This document shows positions 36,573 through 45,343 of a stretch of DNA of 64,000 nt, in pieces. Every line of letters begins with the position of its first letter. Position 1 is the first letter of the stretch. The translations under genes and the position numbers were made by a program. The DNA is from Paenibacillus sp. MBLB1832 (GTDB taxonomy: Bacteria > Bacillota > Bacilli > Paenibacillales > NBRC-103111), in assembly GCF_032271945.1 (NCBI RefSeq), contig NZ_CP130319.1, forward strand, positions 761,001-825,000. Reading direction: 5' to 3'. The notes below the pieces were generated by a model that saw only the letters and a program-made list of their open reading frames with translations, did no database searches and was not told the origin of the DNA.

Positions 36573-38876
36573 TTGAAGCCTATCCCCGTTGAGATCACTT
36601 TTTGGAGCCGCGGAGGTCTTACTCCTGAAGATCAACAATTAAAGGTGTCTCAGAAGTCGTTGGATGAAGCATTCTATCCTTATGAGAAAGAAGGACGTTA
36701 TTATGCGGGAAGAATGAGTGTTCCGCAATCAGGTGCACTGGTCTTGGAAATAGTCAGCCCACGACCACTGCGTATATGGATCGCTGGTACACTTATTCTG
36801 GATGAGGACTTGTTTTGGCGCTCCTTTCAACGAGAGGTTAGAGCGGCGATTATTTACCCATGCCAAGCTCCCGGTGAGCTTTCGTTTCTTGTAGAAACAG
36901 GAGATTTACCGCAAATTCCTGACCATGTTATGAAGCATTGTCCTTCTCGCAATCGAGAAAGAGTACTGGATGAGATAAAGAGGATGAACCCGGATATGTT
37001 ACAGCTGACGTGTCACCTTTCAACGGAAAGCGCGCCCCCGGCCGTTTCACTGAGGTATTTTCCAACTCAATATGTTCAAAACGGATGCTTATGGCAGCAT
37101 GTAGCTTTACGACCCATATATGGATTGTTTGATCATGCACCGACCACAAAGCTACACGAGCTAAGCCCCAAATCTTCTATGCCGCTTGCATTGCGTTCGA
37201 CTATACCTCCTTATGATGCAAGGGAAGCAGACCATAAGGAAGCGATAGGCTATCGTCATTATTATGTACCGGTTTCGTCACCTTTGCATCATGTGCCTCC
37301 CCTTCGATCTTCTGGTTTAGAGAAGAGGCCGGAGCCTAAATTGGAAATATCACAGACATTGACTCTTACCATTGAAGGTAAGAAGGGTAAAGTGAATGTG
37401 AACATGCCTGCCTATGAAAGCTTGGGGAGATTGGCTCCTAAGCGAGACTTTACTCCAACAGTATGGCCTGAATATGACACTATCAAAGATGATTTGCCGA
37501 AGCCGATCTTACCCTTAAAGTGGTCCGGATTTGCTCGTCTCTATGATGCCGCTTGGCAAATGCTGCTGTCCCTGGTGCGGACACCGCCAGCAGAAAGCGG
37601 CTTGCCTAATCCTTACATTGCGACGGCCTTAGATTCTTTCTGGCATGAAGTGTTTGTTTGGGACAGCTCTTTCACAGCCATGTGTACGGCGTTGGGGCAT
37701 CGCAAGCTGCCTATTTATGATACGCTCAATATGCTCTATTCCCGGCAGTTTGACGGAGGGTATATACATCGAGAGCACGATGTTCGTACGGGACTTCCGG
37801 TTCTTTTCGAACCGGATTTTGGTCCGAATCCACCGCTGTTCTCTATTGCGGAGTGGACCATTTTTCGAATGAATGGAAATATCCTGAGACTTCAGGATGT
37901 GTATCCTGTACTCAAGGGGTACCACGAGTGGATTTACAATAACAGAAGGCTGCCGGATGGAACCTATTGGACAACGGGGCTTGCTAATGGTTTGGATAAT
38001 TCACCATCCTTGGGTTACGGATATCCGGATTTAACGGCACAGATGGCACACGATGCAGAGACATTGGGCGAAATTGCGCGTGTTTTAGGTTATGAGGAGG
38101 AAGTACGCAGGTGGGAAATAGAGGTTGAAGAAACAGCCGCTGCATGCAACCGATGCTTATGGGATGAAAGTAACCAATTCTACTCAACCTCATTGGAGCA
38201 GGGCGGCCATAATGCGAATAAGGTAGTTACCGGATTTTGGCCGCTTTGGGCGGGGATTGTTCCTGAAAATAGAGTTGAATTGCTTGCTAAGCATCTGAAA
38301 AATCCAGACAGCTTTTGGCGTCATCATCCTATTCCAAGCTTGGCCGCAGATTCCCCTCAGTTCGAATCAGGAGGAAACTACTGGCGTGGATCGGTTTGGG
38401 CACCGACTAATTATGCCGTCATTCAAGGCTTCGATCGCTCAGGTCAGCATGCTTTGGCTTTGGAGACTGCTGTCAGACACTTGGAAGTTATGACAGAAGT
38501 TTTCGATCATACGGGTAAGCTTTGGGAGAATTACGGTAGTGAAGCATCTTGTCCAGGCAATGTAGCTCAGCAAGCGTATAGTTGGACCGCACTGGGTCCG
38601 ATTTCTCTATTAACTGAAGTGGTTCTAGGCTTAAAGCCTGAGGCTCATCATAGAATTCTTAACTGGCAACCGCCCGCTGGGGAAACTATAGGCATACAAC
38701 GTTACCCTTTAGGAGCAGCTACCATCGATTTGATGCTTCACATATCCGAGAGTGCTACTCAACTTAGGGTAAGGACAGACAAAGGCTTCACACTCCGTCT
38801 TTTTTGGCAGAATGCATGGATAAGCTACAGCTGCGTACCAGGTAATTCTCAATGGAACTTGGAAGTGGGTAAATAG
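36573..38876 (+). CDS. GH63/GH37-like alpha,alpha-toroid glycosidase
   Basis: The protein (767 aa) has an N-terminal beta-rich domain and a C-terminal alpha,alpha-toroid related to mannosyl-oligosaccharide glucosidase and trehalase. Landmarks are EVFVWDSSFTAM (about 365), GYIHREHD, GLANGLDNSP and GNYWRGSVWAPTNYAVI with the catalytic Glu/Asp region, then WENYG. Specificity cannot be fixed; alpha-mannosidase or alpha-glucosidase activity is likely. TTG is the start, eight bases after AAGGAGGT. It follows the GH38 gene closely and no signal peptide is seen. Confidence 0.75.
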   Translation: MKPIPVEITFWSRGGLTPEDQQLKVSQKSLDEAFYPYEKEGRYYAGRMSVPQSGALVLEIVSPRPLRIWIAGTLILDEDLFWRSFQREVRAAIIYPCQAPGELSFLVETGDLPQIPDHVMKHCPSRNRERVLDEIKRMNPDMLQLTCHLSTESAPPAVSLRYFPTQYVQNGCLWQHVALRPIYGLFDHAPTTKLHELSPKSSMPLALRSTIPPYDAREADHKEAIGYRHYYVPVSSPLHHVPPLRSSGLEKRPEPKLEISQTLTLTIEGKKGKVNVNMPAYESLGRLAPKRDFTPTVWPEYDTIKDDLPKPILPLKWSGFARLYDAAWQMLLSLVRTPPAESGLPNPYIATALDSFWHEVFVWDSSFTAMCTALGHRKLPIYDTLNMLYSRQFDGGYIHREHDVRTGLPVLFEPDFGPNPPLFSIAEWTIFRMNGNILRLQDVYPVLKGYHEWIYNNRRLPDGTYWTTGLANGLDNSPSLGYGYPDLTAQMAHDAETLGEIARVLGYEEEVRRWEIEVEETAAACNRCLWDESNQFYSTSLEQGGHNANKVVTGFWPLWAGIVPENRVELLAKHLKNPDSFWRHHPIPSLAADSPQFESGGNYWRGSVWAPTNYAVIQGFDRSGQHALALETAVRHLEVMTEVFDHTGKLWENYGSEASCPGNVAQQAYSWTALGPISLLTEVVLGLKPEAHHRILNWQPPAGETIGIQRYPLGAATIDLMLHISESATQLRVRTDKGFTLRLFWQNAWISYSCVPGNSQWNLEVGK

Positions 38877-38888
38877 GAGGCAACGGAA

Positions 38889-39515
38889 TTGGAATATACG
38901 AAGTTAGGGAAAACCGGGTTTCAGGTTTCGAAGCTTGGGTTTGGTGGAGCTCCGCTGGGTGGCGATATGGGAGGAATTAGCTATTCGTAAGCAATATCTG
39001 TGGTACATAGAGCGCTTGGCCTGGGCATCAACTTCATTGATACGGCCCCTTTATACGGGAGAGGGGAGAGTGAAAGAAGAGTTGGTCTTGCACTCAAAGG
39101 CAGGCGTAAACAGATCTTTTTGATACCATTCAGTTTTTTGCTTGATACATGCTGATCGACTATACAGCAAAAGATGAGCTGCTGCCTCTTGCCAATAAGC
39201 GGAATGTGGGGATTATTAATGGGGATTTTGGCAGATGCCCCTGCCCCTTTCCTGCACAATTCAGGTTCGCTGCTCGACGAGGCGGAAAGACGTATGAAGG
39301 AGATCTCTTTTCTTCGTAATAAAGAACCGAAAGGATTGGCGGAACCAGCTATGCGATTTAGCTTAGTGAACCCCGACATCCATATAACGTTAACAGGGAC
39401 TACCTCCATTCGTACTTTAAAACGCAATGCTTTTTATTGCGATGGAATAGGATTGGGAGAGGAAGAGGAGCAGAGGGTGCTGTCTTTGTTTACTGGAATG
39501 CCCTTGTTCCCTTAG
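38889..39515 (+). pseudogene. Decayed aldo/keto reductase (sugar dehydrogenase type)
   Basis: The gene starts at a TTG after AGGAGG and encodes LGKTGFQVSKLGFGGAPLGG, the family's N-terminus, then meets an ochre stop at 38988. The same frame continues with VHRALGLGINFIDTAPLYGR, including the catalytic Asp/Tyr strand. From about 39120 the frame changes (DTIQFF, another stop), and from 39174 the C-terminal NADPH-binding part resumes in the first frame, ending at 39515. About one-third of the middle is missing. The family includes L-fucose/D-threo-aldose dehydrogenases, which suits the locus. It cannot be functional as written. Confidence 0.75.
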
Positions 39516-39540
39516 TGAAACTATAGACTAATGTTATAAA

Positions 39541-39633
39541 ATGACTTATATGCATGTTACAAATAATGTATCAAACAAATATGACTGTCGCGATTGTATG
39601 TGTATCGAGCAATGTCCAGTAAAAGGCGATTAG
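39541..39633 (+). CDS. Cysteine-rich 30-codon reading frame
   Basis: The frame encodes YDCRDCMCIEQCPVKGD near its end, a CxxCxCxxxCP arrangement close to, but one residue short of, a 4Fe-4S motif. It has no clear ribosome site. It lies just after the decayed aldo/keto reductase; some reductases of that superfamily carry C-terminal 4Fe-4S motifs, so this may be part of the relic. Coding is uncertain. The bases 39634-39807 show no further gene. Confidence 0.2.
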   Translation: MTYMHVTNNVSNKYDCRDCMCIEQCPVKGD

Positions 39634-39860
39634 ACAGGTAATAGTCGAAGAATAAGACCTTCTCTTTTTTGAATCCTTGTTCACGGGGAACAATGTATGA
39701 GGCTTTTAGGAGGATTAATCCTGGATTGTAATGTTCTTCATGAGGACATCTTTCTTTAAAACAAAGTGGCCGACCTAAAGCAAAGCAGCAATACCTTGTC
39801 TTTGAAGTGTAAATGTCAACACTAGAATGTACACTTTCGCTTGTTTAAGCATGTACAGAA

Positions 39861-40619
39861 TTACTCTTCGTTTTGAGCGAGATGGTTCTTCAACCGGTAG
39901 GATTCGCCTACAATAGTGACGACAGTAGCGTGATGCAAAATTCGATCAAGAATAGCATTAGCGAGTTTTGGTTCACGGAACACTTCATCCCATGCTCTGA
40001 AGTTCACGTTAGTCGTAAAAATCGTGCTCCGCTTTTCATATCGCATATCAATCAATTGAAAGAATAGTTTTGCATCCTCTGGCTCAATTGGTAAATAGCC
40101 AATTTCATCAATGAGCAATAGCTTGTAACTCGTGTAATGCTTTAATCTGGCCTCTAAGCGATTCTCTAACTTGGCACGTTTCAAGTTCTGGATTAAATCG
40201 TGACACTTGATGAAATACGTACTCGTACGCTTCTTGGCAGCTGTGATGCCAATCGAGGTCGCTAGGTGTGTTTTACCGACCCCACTTGGGCCCAAGAACA
40301 CAATGTTCTCGTTGCCCTCAATGAATCGAAGTGTTGCAAAATCCAGTATCTGTTGTTTGTTCACGGATGGCTGAAATGCGAAGTCGAAATCATCTAGTTC
40401 CTTACGGTGAGGGAAGGCACCTACCTTGACCATCGCATGAATCATGTTTTGTTCACGTACATCAATCTCATAATTACTGAGTTTGACCAGCGTATCTAAA
40501 AATGACAGTTGGTTATGAATGCTGAAGTCAATCACTTCATTTAAGTGTGTGACCATTTGTTTCAACTTGAGATACTCCAAATTGCGAACAAGCTGCTGGT
40601 ATGCGGTAGTCTGGAGCAT
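39861..40619 (-). CDS. istB: IS21-family transposition ATPase IstB (second element)
   Basis: This 252-aa AAA+ ATPase has Walker A GPSGVGKTH and Walker B LLLIDEIGY, with the TNVNFRAWDEVF sensor segment typical of the IS21 IstB group. It starts within the TAATG overlap with istA (one shared base), so translation is coupled. Sequence is clearly different from IstB at 3274-4017, including the Walker B motif. Confidence 0.93.
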   Translation of the reverse strand: MLQTTAYQQLVRNLEYLKLKQMVTHLNEVIDFSIHNQLSFLDTLVKLSNYEIDVREQNMIHAMVKVGAFPHRKELDDFDFAFQPSVNKQQILDFATLRFIEGNENIVFLGPSGVGKTHLATSIGITAAKKRTSTYFIKCHDLIQNLKRAKLENRLEARLKHYTSYKLLLIDEIGYLPIEPEDAKLFFQLIDMRYEKRSTIFTTNVNFRAWDEVFREPKLANAILDRILHHATVVTIVGESYRLKNHLAQNEE

Positions 40620-41902
40620 TATTTATAAGCACCGCCGATCGCTTGTAGGTTCTTCTTTGCTAAGTCATCGATGTTTGGATAGCTAGGCACTGACCGCTTC
40701 AGGTTGTCTCTGTAGTGTTCTTCTGTGTAATTCAGCTTCGCTTGACTAATAGGATGGTGTGTAAGGAGTTTTGTGTTACAATAGACGTACAAGTGATTGT
40801 CATAGACATGTAACCCTACTTTCATTCCTTGATACCCAGCTGGAACTGAGTATTGATTGGATTTGTAGGAGATCATGTTTGATGAATTGACTTTTACATG
40901 TGTATAACGAATGCGATAGGAATCTCTTATGCTCTCCGCCGGAAGTGGACGTAAGAGGTTCTTTTCCTTTTCTAGAGCCAGAATAGGTACTTTCCCTGTG
41001 CCCTGGTGGAAGGACTGATTGATTCGATTGCAGAGCTTTTGTACGTACTGATGCAACTCTTCCAGACTGAGTTGTCCTTGGTAGGCATGAATTTCGTCAA
41101 GCAGTTTCATCTGGGCTTCTACCTTTCCTTTCGTTCGTGGTCTGCCTGCGATGCAGGGGCGTACAGTAAATCCGAAGTCACCAGCAAATTGAGCGAATTT
41201 TGCGTTGACCTTGCCTGCGCCATACTCTGTTCTCGCTTCATCCATCACGGTCTTCATATTGTCGGTGAGGATCTCTTTAGGCACACCACCGAAAGCTTCA
41301 AAGGCCTCGGTTAGAAATGAGAGTAAGATGCTCTGCGACTTCGATACACTGAGGTGGAAGGCCCGAAACCGTGAATGGGATAACAGTAACACGGCTACAT
41401 TTACTTCTACTTTTTCACCTTCCTTCGTTTCGTACGAAATACTTTCCTTCCAGTCGAGCTGCGCTTGCTTACCAGGAGCTGTCTCAAATCTTACCGCTGA
41501 TTGCGGAGATGGAAGACGCTGACCACTACCGAAGTAAGCTTCAAATTCAGGTTTTCGTGTGATGTAAGCCCGAAAGGCGGATTGTGAGCAGTCTAACCCA
41601 TGATTGTCAGTTAAGTATTGCCACAGCACTCGCTTGTAGTAAAATACCTGCTTGGATTCGACAGACAAAAGTGCCGCGATAACCGAGTAGTATTCATCGA
41701 TCTTTGAACCCTTCTCTCTTGCAGTCTTACGTGTAAAGCCCTCGATGTACTTACGAATTGTTCTACGATCTACTCCCATTTCTCTAGCTAATTTGCTCAT
41801 ATTAATTTTCATATTTAGATTCTCCATTAGTGATTTTAACTTCGGTAAATCCACTAAGCTTCGAATCTCTACGTTAGTCTGAATATTCATCTGCATGTAC
41901 AT
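40619..41902 (-). CDS. istA: IS21-family transposase IstA (second element)
   Basis: The transposase (427 aa) begins with a helix-turn-helix (MSKLAREMGVDRRTIRKYI) and has the DDE core: AQLDWKES (Asp), ILTDNMKTV (Asp) and TKGKVEAQMK (Glu). I start at the ATG at 41902 because GGAGGG lies six bases upstream; a longer frame from 41950 runs into the IS end. The gene is intact and overlaps istB. Confidence 0.92.
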   Translation of the reverse strand: MYMQMNIQTNVEIRSLVDLPKLKSLMENLNMKINMSKLAREMGVDRRTIRKYIEGFTRKTAREKGSKIDEYYSVIAALLSVESKQVFYYKRVLWQYLTDNHGLDCSQSAFRAYITRKPEFEAYFGSGQRLPSPQSAVRFETAPGKQAQLDWKESISYETKEGEKVEVNVAVLLLSHSRFRAFHLSVSKSQSILLSFLTEAFEAFGGVPKEILTDNMKTVMDEARTEYGAGKVNAKFAQFAGDFGFTVRPCIAGRPRTKGKVEAQMKLLDEIHAYQGQLSLEELHQYVQKLCNRINQSFHQGTGKVPILALEKEKNLLRPLPAESIRDSYRIRYTHVKVNSSNMISYKSNQYSVPAGYQGMKVGLHVYDNHLYVYCNTKLLTHHPISQAKLNYTEEHYRDNLKRSVPSYPNIDDLAKKNLQAIGGAYK

Positions 41903-42001
41903 ACAAATCCCTCCGGGACAAGTATGTAGGATGGTGTCGAAACTGTACATCTTTATTCAAGCGGAAGTGAACATTGTTAGATTAGCATTTGTATCTTTGA
42001 A

Positions 42002-42202
42002 GTTCAAAACAGTTTGTCAGAAGTACTTCAAAACTTATTTGTAATTGAGGTTTTCAAGCTAAAACACCACTTCAAAACTTAATTTGTAAATCGATTTTAT
42101 AAGAACAGCCAGCAGACCCTTATGTTTGCTGGCTACTTGCACTTCAAAACGTATTTGTCACCCAACAGTATGTATATCGGTTGACAAATAAAGTTCTAAA
42201 GT
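42002..42202. repeat. Solo IS21-like end, second copy
   Basis: Copies of ACTTCAAAACTTATTTGT-like units lie at about 42002-42019 (degenerate), 42025-42042, 42069-42087 and 42141-42166, with an inverted unit at 42181-42202. A GCCAGCAGAC/GTTTGCTGGC hairpin lies at about 42107-42135. Hairpin, distance and terminal unit match 1366-1422 in order and orientation. No transposase gene belongs to these ends. Confidence 0.6.
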
Positions 42203-42226
42203 AACAAATATCATATAAATAGTAAT

Positions 42227-42271
42227 AAAGAGGACTTTAATTCCAAATAACTGGGAATCAAAGTCCTCTTT
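42227..42271 (-). terminator. Strong terminator hairpin
   Basis: AAAGAGGACTTTAATTCC pairs with GGAATCAAAGTCCTCTTT around a nine-base loop, with one mismatch. It lies seven bases after the stop of the minus-strand relic and would end that gene and the esterase operon reading through it. Confidence 0.75.
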
Positions 42272-42277
42272 CTTTAA

Positions 42278-42412
42278 TTACTTCTGTACTATTGGAAAAA
42301 CTGCTAGCTTTTCCTTTTCAGTGGCCTCGCTTTTGCTACTTAGCTCTTTTGGTGCGGATGTGCCCAGATCTGTTGTGGGGTTCCCTTCAATTCCTTTGAG
42401 TTTCAATGTGTA
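42278..42412 (-). pseudogene. 3' remnant of an unrecognised gene
   Basis: On the minus strand an open tail of about 43 codons ends at TAA (42278-42280), directly before a terminator. It reads LKGIEGNPTTDLGTSAPKEL and ends AVFPIVQK. The frame has a TGA upstream near 42414 and no start. Ser/Lys/Glu-rich tails occur in secreted carbohydrate-binding proteins, but family identity is unknown. The region from 42413 to 42455 shows nothing else. Confidence 0.35.
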
Positions 42413-42455
42413 TCAGGGATTAAAGCATGGAAAATATGTCATTGCTTTAATAAAT

Positions 42456-43124
42456 TTATAATTGACGCCGTTGCTCTAGTAACCATTCCCACAACTCATT
42501 AGATCGATAAACGGTTTCACCGATATCATGGCCTAGCCCTTCCAAACGAGTAAAAAGAGAAGGAGAACCAACGCCTTGCAAAGCATCTGCCATCTCTTGT
42601 CCACGAGCGAGAGGCAAGACCTCATCCTGATCACCGTGAAAAGCCCAGATGGGCAATTCCTGCAGCCTTGGCGCCAGATTCGGAATGCCGAAAGCGCAGA
42701 GGGGGACAATGGCTGCCAGTCTGTCCCCGTAATCATAAGCAAGCTCATAGACGCCACGGCCGCCCATACTGATCCCTGTCGCATAAATGCGAGAGGGATC
42801 GATGTTTAGTGCTGGAATGAGCTCGTCGAGAAGCTCGGCAAGGATATCTGACTGCCAGCCACTTCGCGAACCCGGACATTGAGGGCAGACTAAGACAAAT
42901 GGAAAAGGCAGACCTGTTTCCACAAGTGTTTGGGGCAAAACGGATTGCTCAACCTGCTGCAAATCCTCACCCTTGGAACCAGCGCCGTGCAGATATAGAA
43001 GCAACGGCAACCTGGCTCCAGAGTTAGTTGCACAGGTTGGCTGGAAGACAAGATATTGTAATCTACGCTCACGTTGTGAAGTGGATGACCACACGTTAGG
43101 CTCCAGTTTTATCATTTTACACAT
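42456..43124 (-). CDS. Alpha/beta-hydrolase esterase
   Basis: The protein (222 aa) is a cytoplasmic carboxylesterase/predicted-peptidase-type hydrolase. LLLYLHGAGSKGED is the oxyanion region, GISMGGRG carries the nucleophile Ser (about residue 121), HGDQDEVLP supplies Asp, and LGHDIGE the His. Related enzymes deacylate sugar esters. AGGAGC precedes the ATG. It is the last of three minus-strand genes with the dehydratase and dioxygenase, separated from the dehydratase by 15 bases. Confidence 0.8.
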   Translation of the reverse strand: MCKMIKLEPNVWSSTSQRERRLQYLVFQPTCATNSGARLPLLLYLHGAGSKGEDLQQVEQSVLPQTLVETGLPFPFVLVCPQCPGSRSGWQSDILAELLDELIPALNIDPSRIYATGISMGGRGVYELAYDYGDRLAAIVPLCAFGIPNLAPRLQELPIWAFHGDQDEVLPLARGQEMADALQGVGSPSLFTRLEGLGHDIGETVYRSNELWEWLLEQRRQL

Positions 43125-43139
43125 GCAGTCAGCTCCTAT

Positions 43140-44300
43140 CTAAGTAACAGCAAACTTATGAAGCGTTTCTTCAACAAGGCTGCAGCCAAGTCCAGGCCCG
43201 TCTGGCACCTGCAGGAAACCCTCATTAAACGCAATCGCCGGCTCTACTAAGGTTTCACGAAGTGGATTGAGAAATCGGTTGTATTCCATGATCAGTCCGC
43301 TACGAAGTGTACTCATCATATGCAAGGAAGCGGACATCATAATGCCAGCTCCTACTCCATGAAGCGCGGTTTGTACGCCATGCGGTTCAATAGCGGATTG
43401 AATCCGCTGTAAGCCTGTTATACCTCCACAGCGAGTAATATTCGGATTAATAATGTCTACGGCCCCTTTCTCAGCCACCAAGCGGAAGCTTTGGACCGAG
43501 AAATCATTCTCACCTGTGCTCACGGGGATATGAATGGCCTTTCGAATTTGAGCAAGCTCATCTACATGATCAGGAGGCAGGGGTTCTTCGAACCAGAAAA
43601 TGTTATATTGCTCGACTTCCCGCGCAAATTCAATCGTCTGCTGTACGGTGTAAGCACAGTTGAAATCGATCAGAATTCGAATATCTTTGCCTAAAGCTTC
43701 GCGAATCGCCCCGATATAGGCCGCATCTTTCTCAATGGTTCGACCAGCCTTCACCTTCACAGCTTTAAAACCTAGATCTGTAAACTCACGGGCGTTATCG
43801 ATAGTGTCCTGCGTATTGTCACTGAAACGAATTGGACTCGCATAACATTCAATCTCATCACGGAGCTTGCCACCTGCCATGTGATGCAAAGGTTGATCCA
43901 GACGCTTGCCTTGCAGATCCCAAAGGGCAATATCAATGCCGCTAATCGCATCCATCATGAAGCCTCTCGTATGGCCAAGGGATTCTGCGGATGTAATCAG
44001 CATTTCCCAGATCTGACCAATCTCTCGCGGATCACGTCCGATCAGTAAAGGACGAAATATATGATTCACGATGGTAGCCGTTACATCAGATAGCGGAAGC
44101 CCCCAGCACTCGCCAATGCCAACCGTACTATCACTGGCGGTAATATAGACAATTGTAGAAAATTGCCCAAGGCGTGGAACAGTTTGAAAATGAGCGGCAG
44201 GTCGAAGCAGTGAGGCGGGGACGTTCTCAAGACCGCCAAATAAGTGCTCCCATTTTGCCGCAAGCGGTATCGCCCGTACATCTACAATGTGAAGCTGCAT
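43140..44300 (-). CDS. Enolase-superfamily sugar-acid dehydratase (mandelate racemase type)
   Basis: The protein (386 aa) is of the mandelate racemase/muconate lactonizing group, which abstracts the proton alpha to a carboxylate. The base motif KAVKVKAG, metal ligands in LIDFNCAY (Asp), WFEEPLPP (Glu) and VSTGENDF (Glu), and a later His in ALHGVGAGI are visible. This set is usual for acid sugar dehydratases (galactonate, fuconate, rhamnonate), but substrate cannot be chosen. GGAGGAC lies before the ATG. It lies between the esterase and the dioxygenase in one operon. Confidence 0.85.
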   Translation of the reverse strand: MQLHIVDVRAIPLAAKWEHLFGGLENVPASLLRPAAHFQTVPRLGQFSTIVYITASDSTVGIGECWGLPLSDVTATIVNHIFRPLLIGRDPREIGQIWEMLITSAESLGHTRGFMMDAISGIDIALWDLQGKRLDQPLHHMAGGKLRDEIECYASPIRFSDNTQDTIDNAREFTDLGFKAVKVKAGRTIEKDAAYIGAIREALGKDIRILIDFNCAYTVQQTIEFAREVEQYNIFWFEEPLPPDHVDELAQIRKAIHIPVSTGENDFSVQSFRLVAEKGAVDIINPNITRCGGITGLQRIQSAIEPHGVQTALHGVGAGIMMSASLHMMSTLRSGLIMEYNRFLNPLRETLVEPAIAFNEGFLQVPDGPGLGCSLVEETLHKFAVT

Positions 44301-44318
44301 GGTGAAGTCCTCCTAGCT

Positions 44319-45185
44319 TTATTTACGAAGCTGACCTAAGCCTGGTTCTTCGGTAATGCGATGCTGTGGTTGCGGATATGTGTCACGGTCGCCTTTAGGT
44401 CGACGCAGGAAATATTTCTCCCACGTGTTATCAGCAGCTTGCTCGAACAGCGGGTCGTAGAGCGTATCGTCGCCAAGTGTATTCGCAGAAAAGCCTGTGG
44501 AGAAGGAGGTGAACAACGTTCTGCGCGTATAGGGAAGTTCATTAAAAGAGCCATGGTTCATATCATGTGTAAAAATAAGAGCAGAACCTTTCTTCATCGG
44601 AACTTGAATTTGAAATGCTTTCTGCTCTTCATCACTCGGAAGCGGGAAGTTGGATTTGTGACTGCCTGGGATTACCGTTAGCGCAGCACCGTCCAGTGGG
44701 ATATCGCAAAGCGCATAGCACACAGTAACGAGATTACAGTGAATTTGATAGTTGTTACATAAATAAGCATCAACTGGCGTGTAGGGAGTGTGATTGGAAT
44801 GGAAGCCAATGCCGCCGCCTTGTGCTTTGAAGTCCAACCAAGTGGATTTTATTTTAGGATATTTAATAAAGTTGGCAACTTTGGCAAGCACCTTCGGACT
44901 CATTGCCGCTGCTAGGAAGGCAGGATCTTCAAAGATGATATTGTTTCGGCGATAATTCTTAGCATTTGGTTTCTCATCTCCAGAAGGAATGCCACTCACC
45001 GTCATCCCAATTTCCGCTTCGATTTCATCAACCTTCCGGGTCAAAGCTTCTAGTACGTCAGGATCGATCGCATCCTCAACCACCAAATAGCCATTCAAAT
45101 CAAATGCATATAGCTCCCTAAGTTCAATATCTTTCTCTAGATGTTCATTCACAGCAGGCATGTAATTCTTCATCGTTACGTTCAT
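44319..45185 (-). CDS. Phytanoyl-CoA dioxygenase-like (PhyH) protein
   Basis: This 288-aa protein has the PhyH cupin fold of Fe(II)/2-oxoglutarate oxygenases. The distal His lies in VIPGSHKSNF and the Arg in TRRTLFTSFS. The proximal motif reads FHSNHTPY, with Asn where HxD would normally supply the second iron ligand, so metal binding may differ. I start at MNVTMKNY because AAGGGAG precedes this ATG; the longer frame from 45242 overlaps the operator. It is the first gene of the minus-strand operon. Confidence 0.75.
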   Translation of the reverse strand: MNVTMKNYMPAVNEHLEKDIELRELYAFDLNGYLVVEDAIDPDVLEALTRKVDEIEAEIGMTVSGIPSGDEKPNAKNYRRNNIIFEDPAFLAAAMSPKVLAKVANFIKYPKIKSTWLDFKAQGGGIGFHSNHTPYTPVDAYLCNNYQIHCNLVTVCYALCDIPLDGAALTVIPGSHKSNFPLPSDEEQKAFQIQVPMKKGSALIFTHDMNHGSFNELPYTRRTLFTSFSTGFSANTLGDDTLYDPLFEQAADNTWEKYFLRRPKGDRDTYPQPQHRITEEPGLGQLRK

Positions 45186-45232
45186 TTGTACACCGCTCCC
45201 TTGTGGTAGGTTTGTGTAAAATTCCACTTTAC

Positions 45233-45244
45233 TAATGCGCATTA
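45233..45244. promoter_or_regulatory. LacI-type operator between divergent genes
   Basis: TAATGCGCATTA is a perfect 12-base palindrome with a central CG in the gap between the PhyH-like gene and the divergent LacI-family gene. It is unlike the AAAGCGCTTT sites of the first LacI regulator, as expected for a different repressor. Confidence 0.5.
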
Positions 45245-45343
45245 ATAGCTTACGATTTAACTATATCGCCTTCCGAAAATAAAGAACATGTCAAAATTTT
45301 AGGGCTGTGGCATTTTTTTTAGAATCCAGAAAGGGGAAGTTAT

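Larger units (their letters stand above)
39808..41993 (-). mobile_element. Second IS21-family element, 9-bp target duplication
   Basis: This element carries istA and istB on the minus strand. The left end begins TGTAAATGTCAAC and the right end, read inward, begins TACAAATGCTAATC. Internal segments TGTACACTTTCGCTTG and TGTTCACTTCCGCTTG match in inverted orientation, as do the GATGTACAG/CATGTACAG boxes inside them. TCTTTGAAG is repeated directly on both outer sides (39799-39807 and 41994-42002). The right side of the target is the solo-end repeat of a different IS. Confidence 0.85.
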
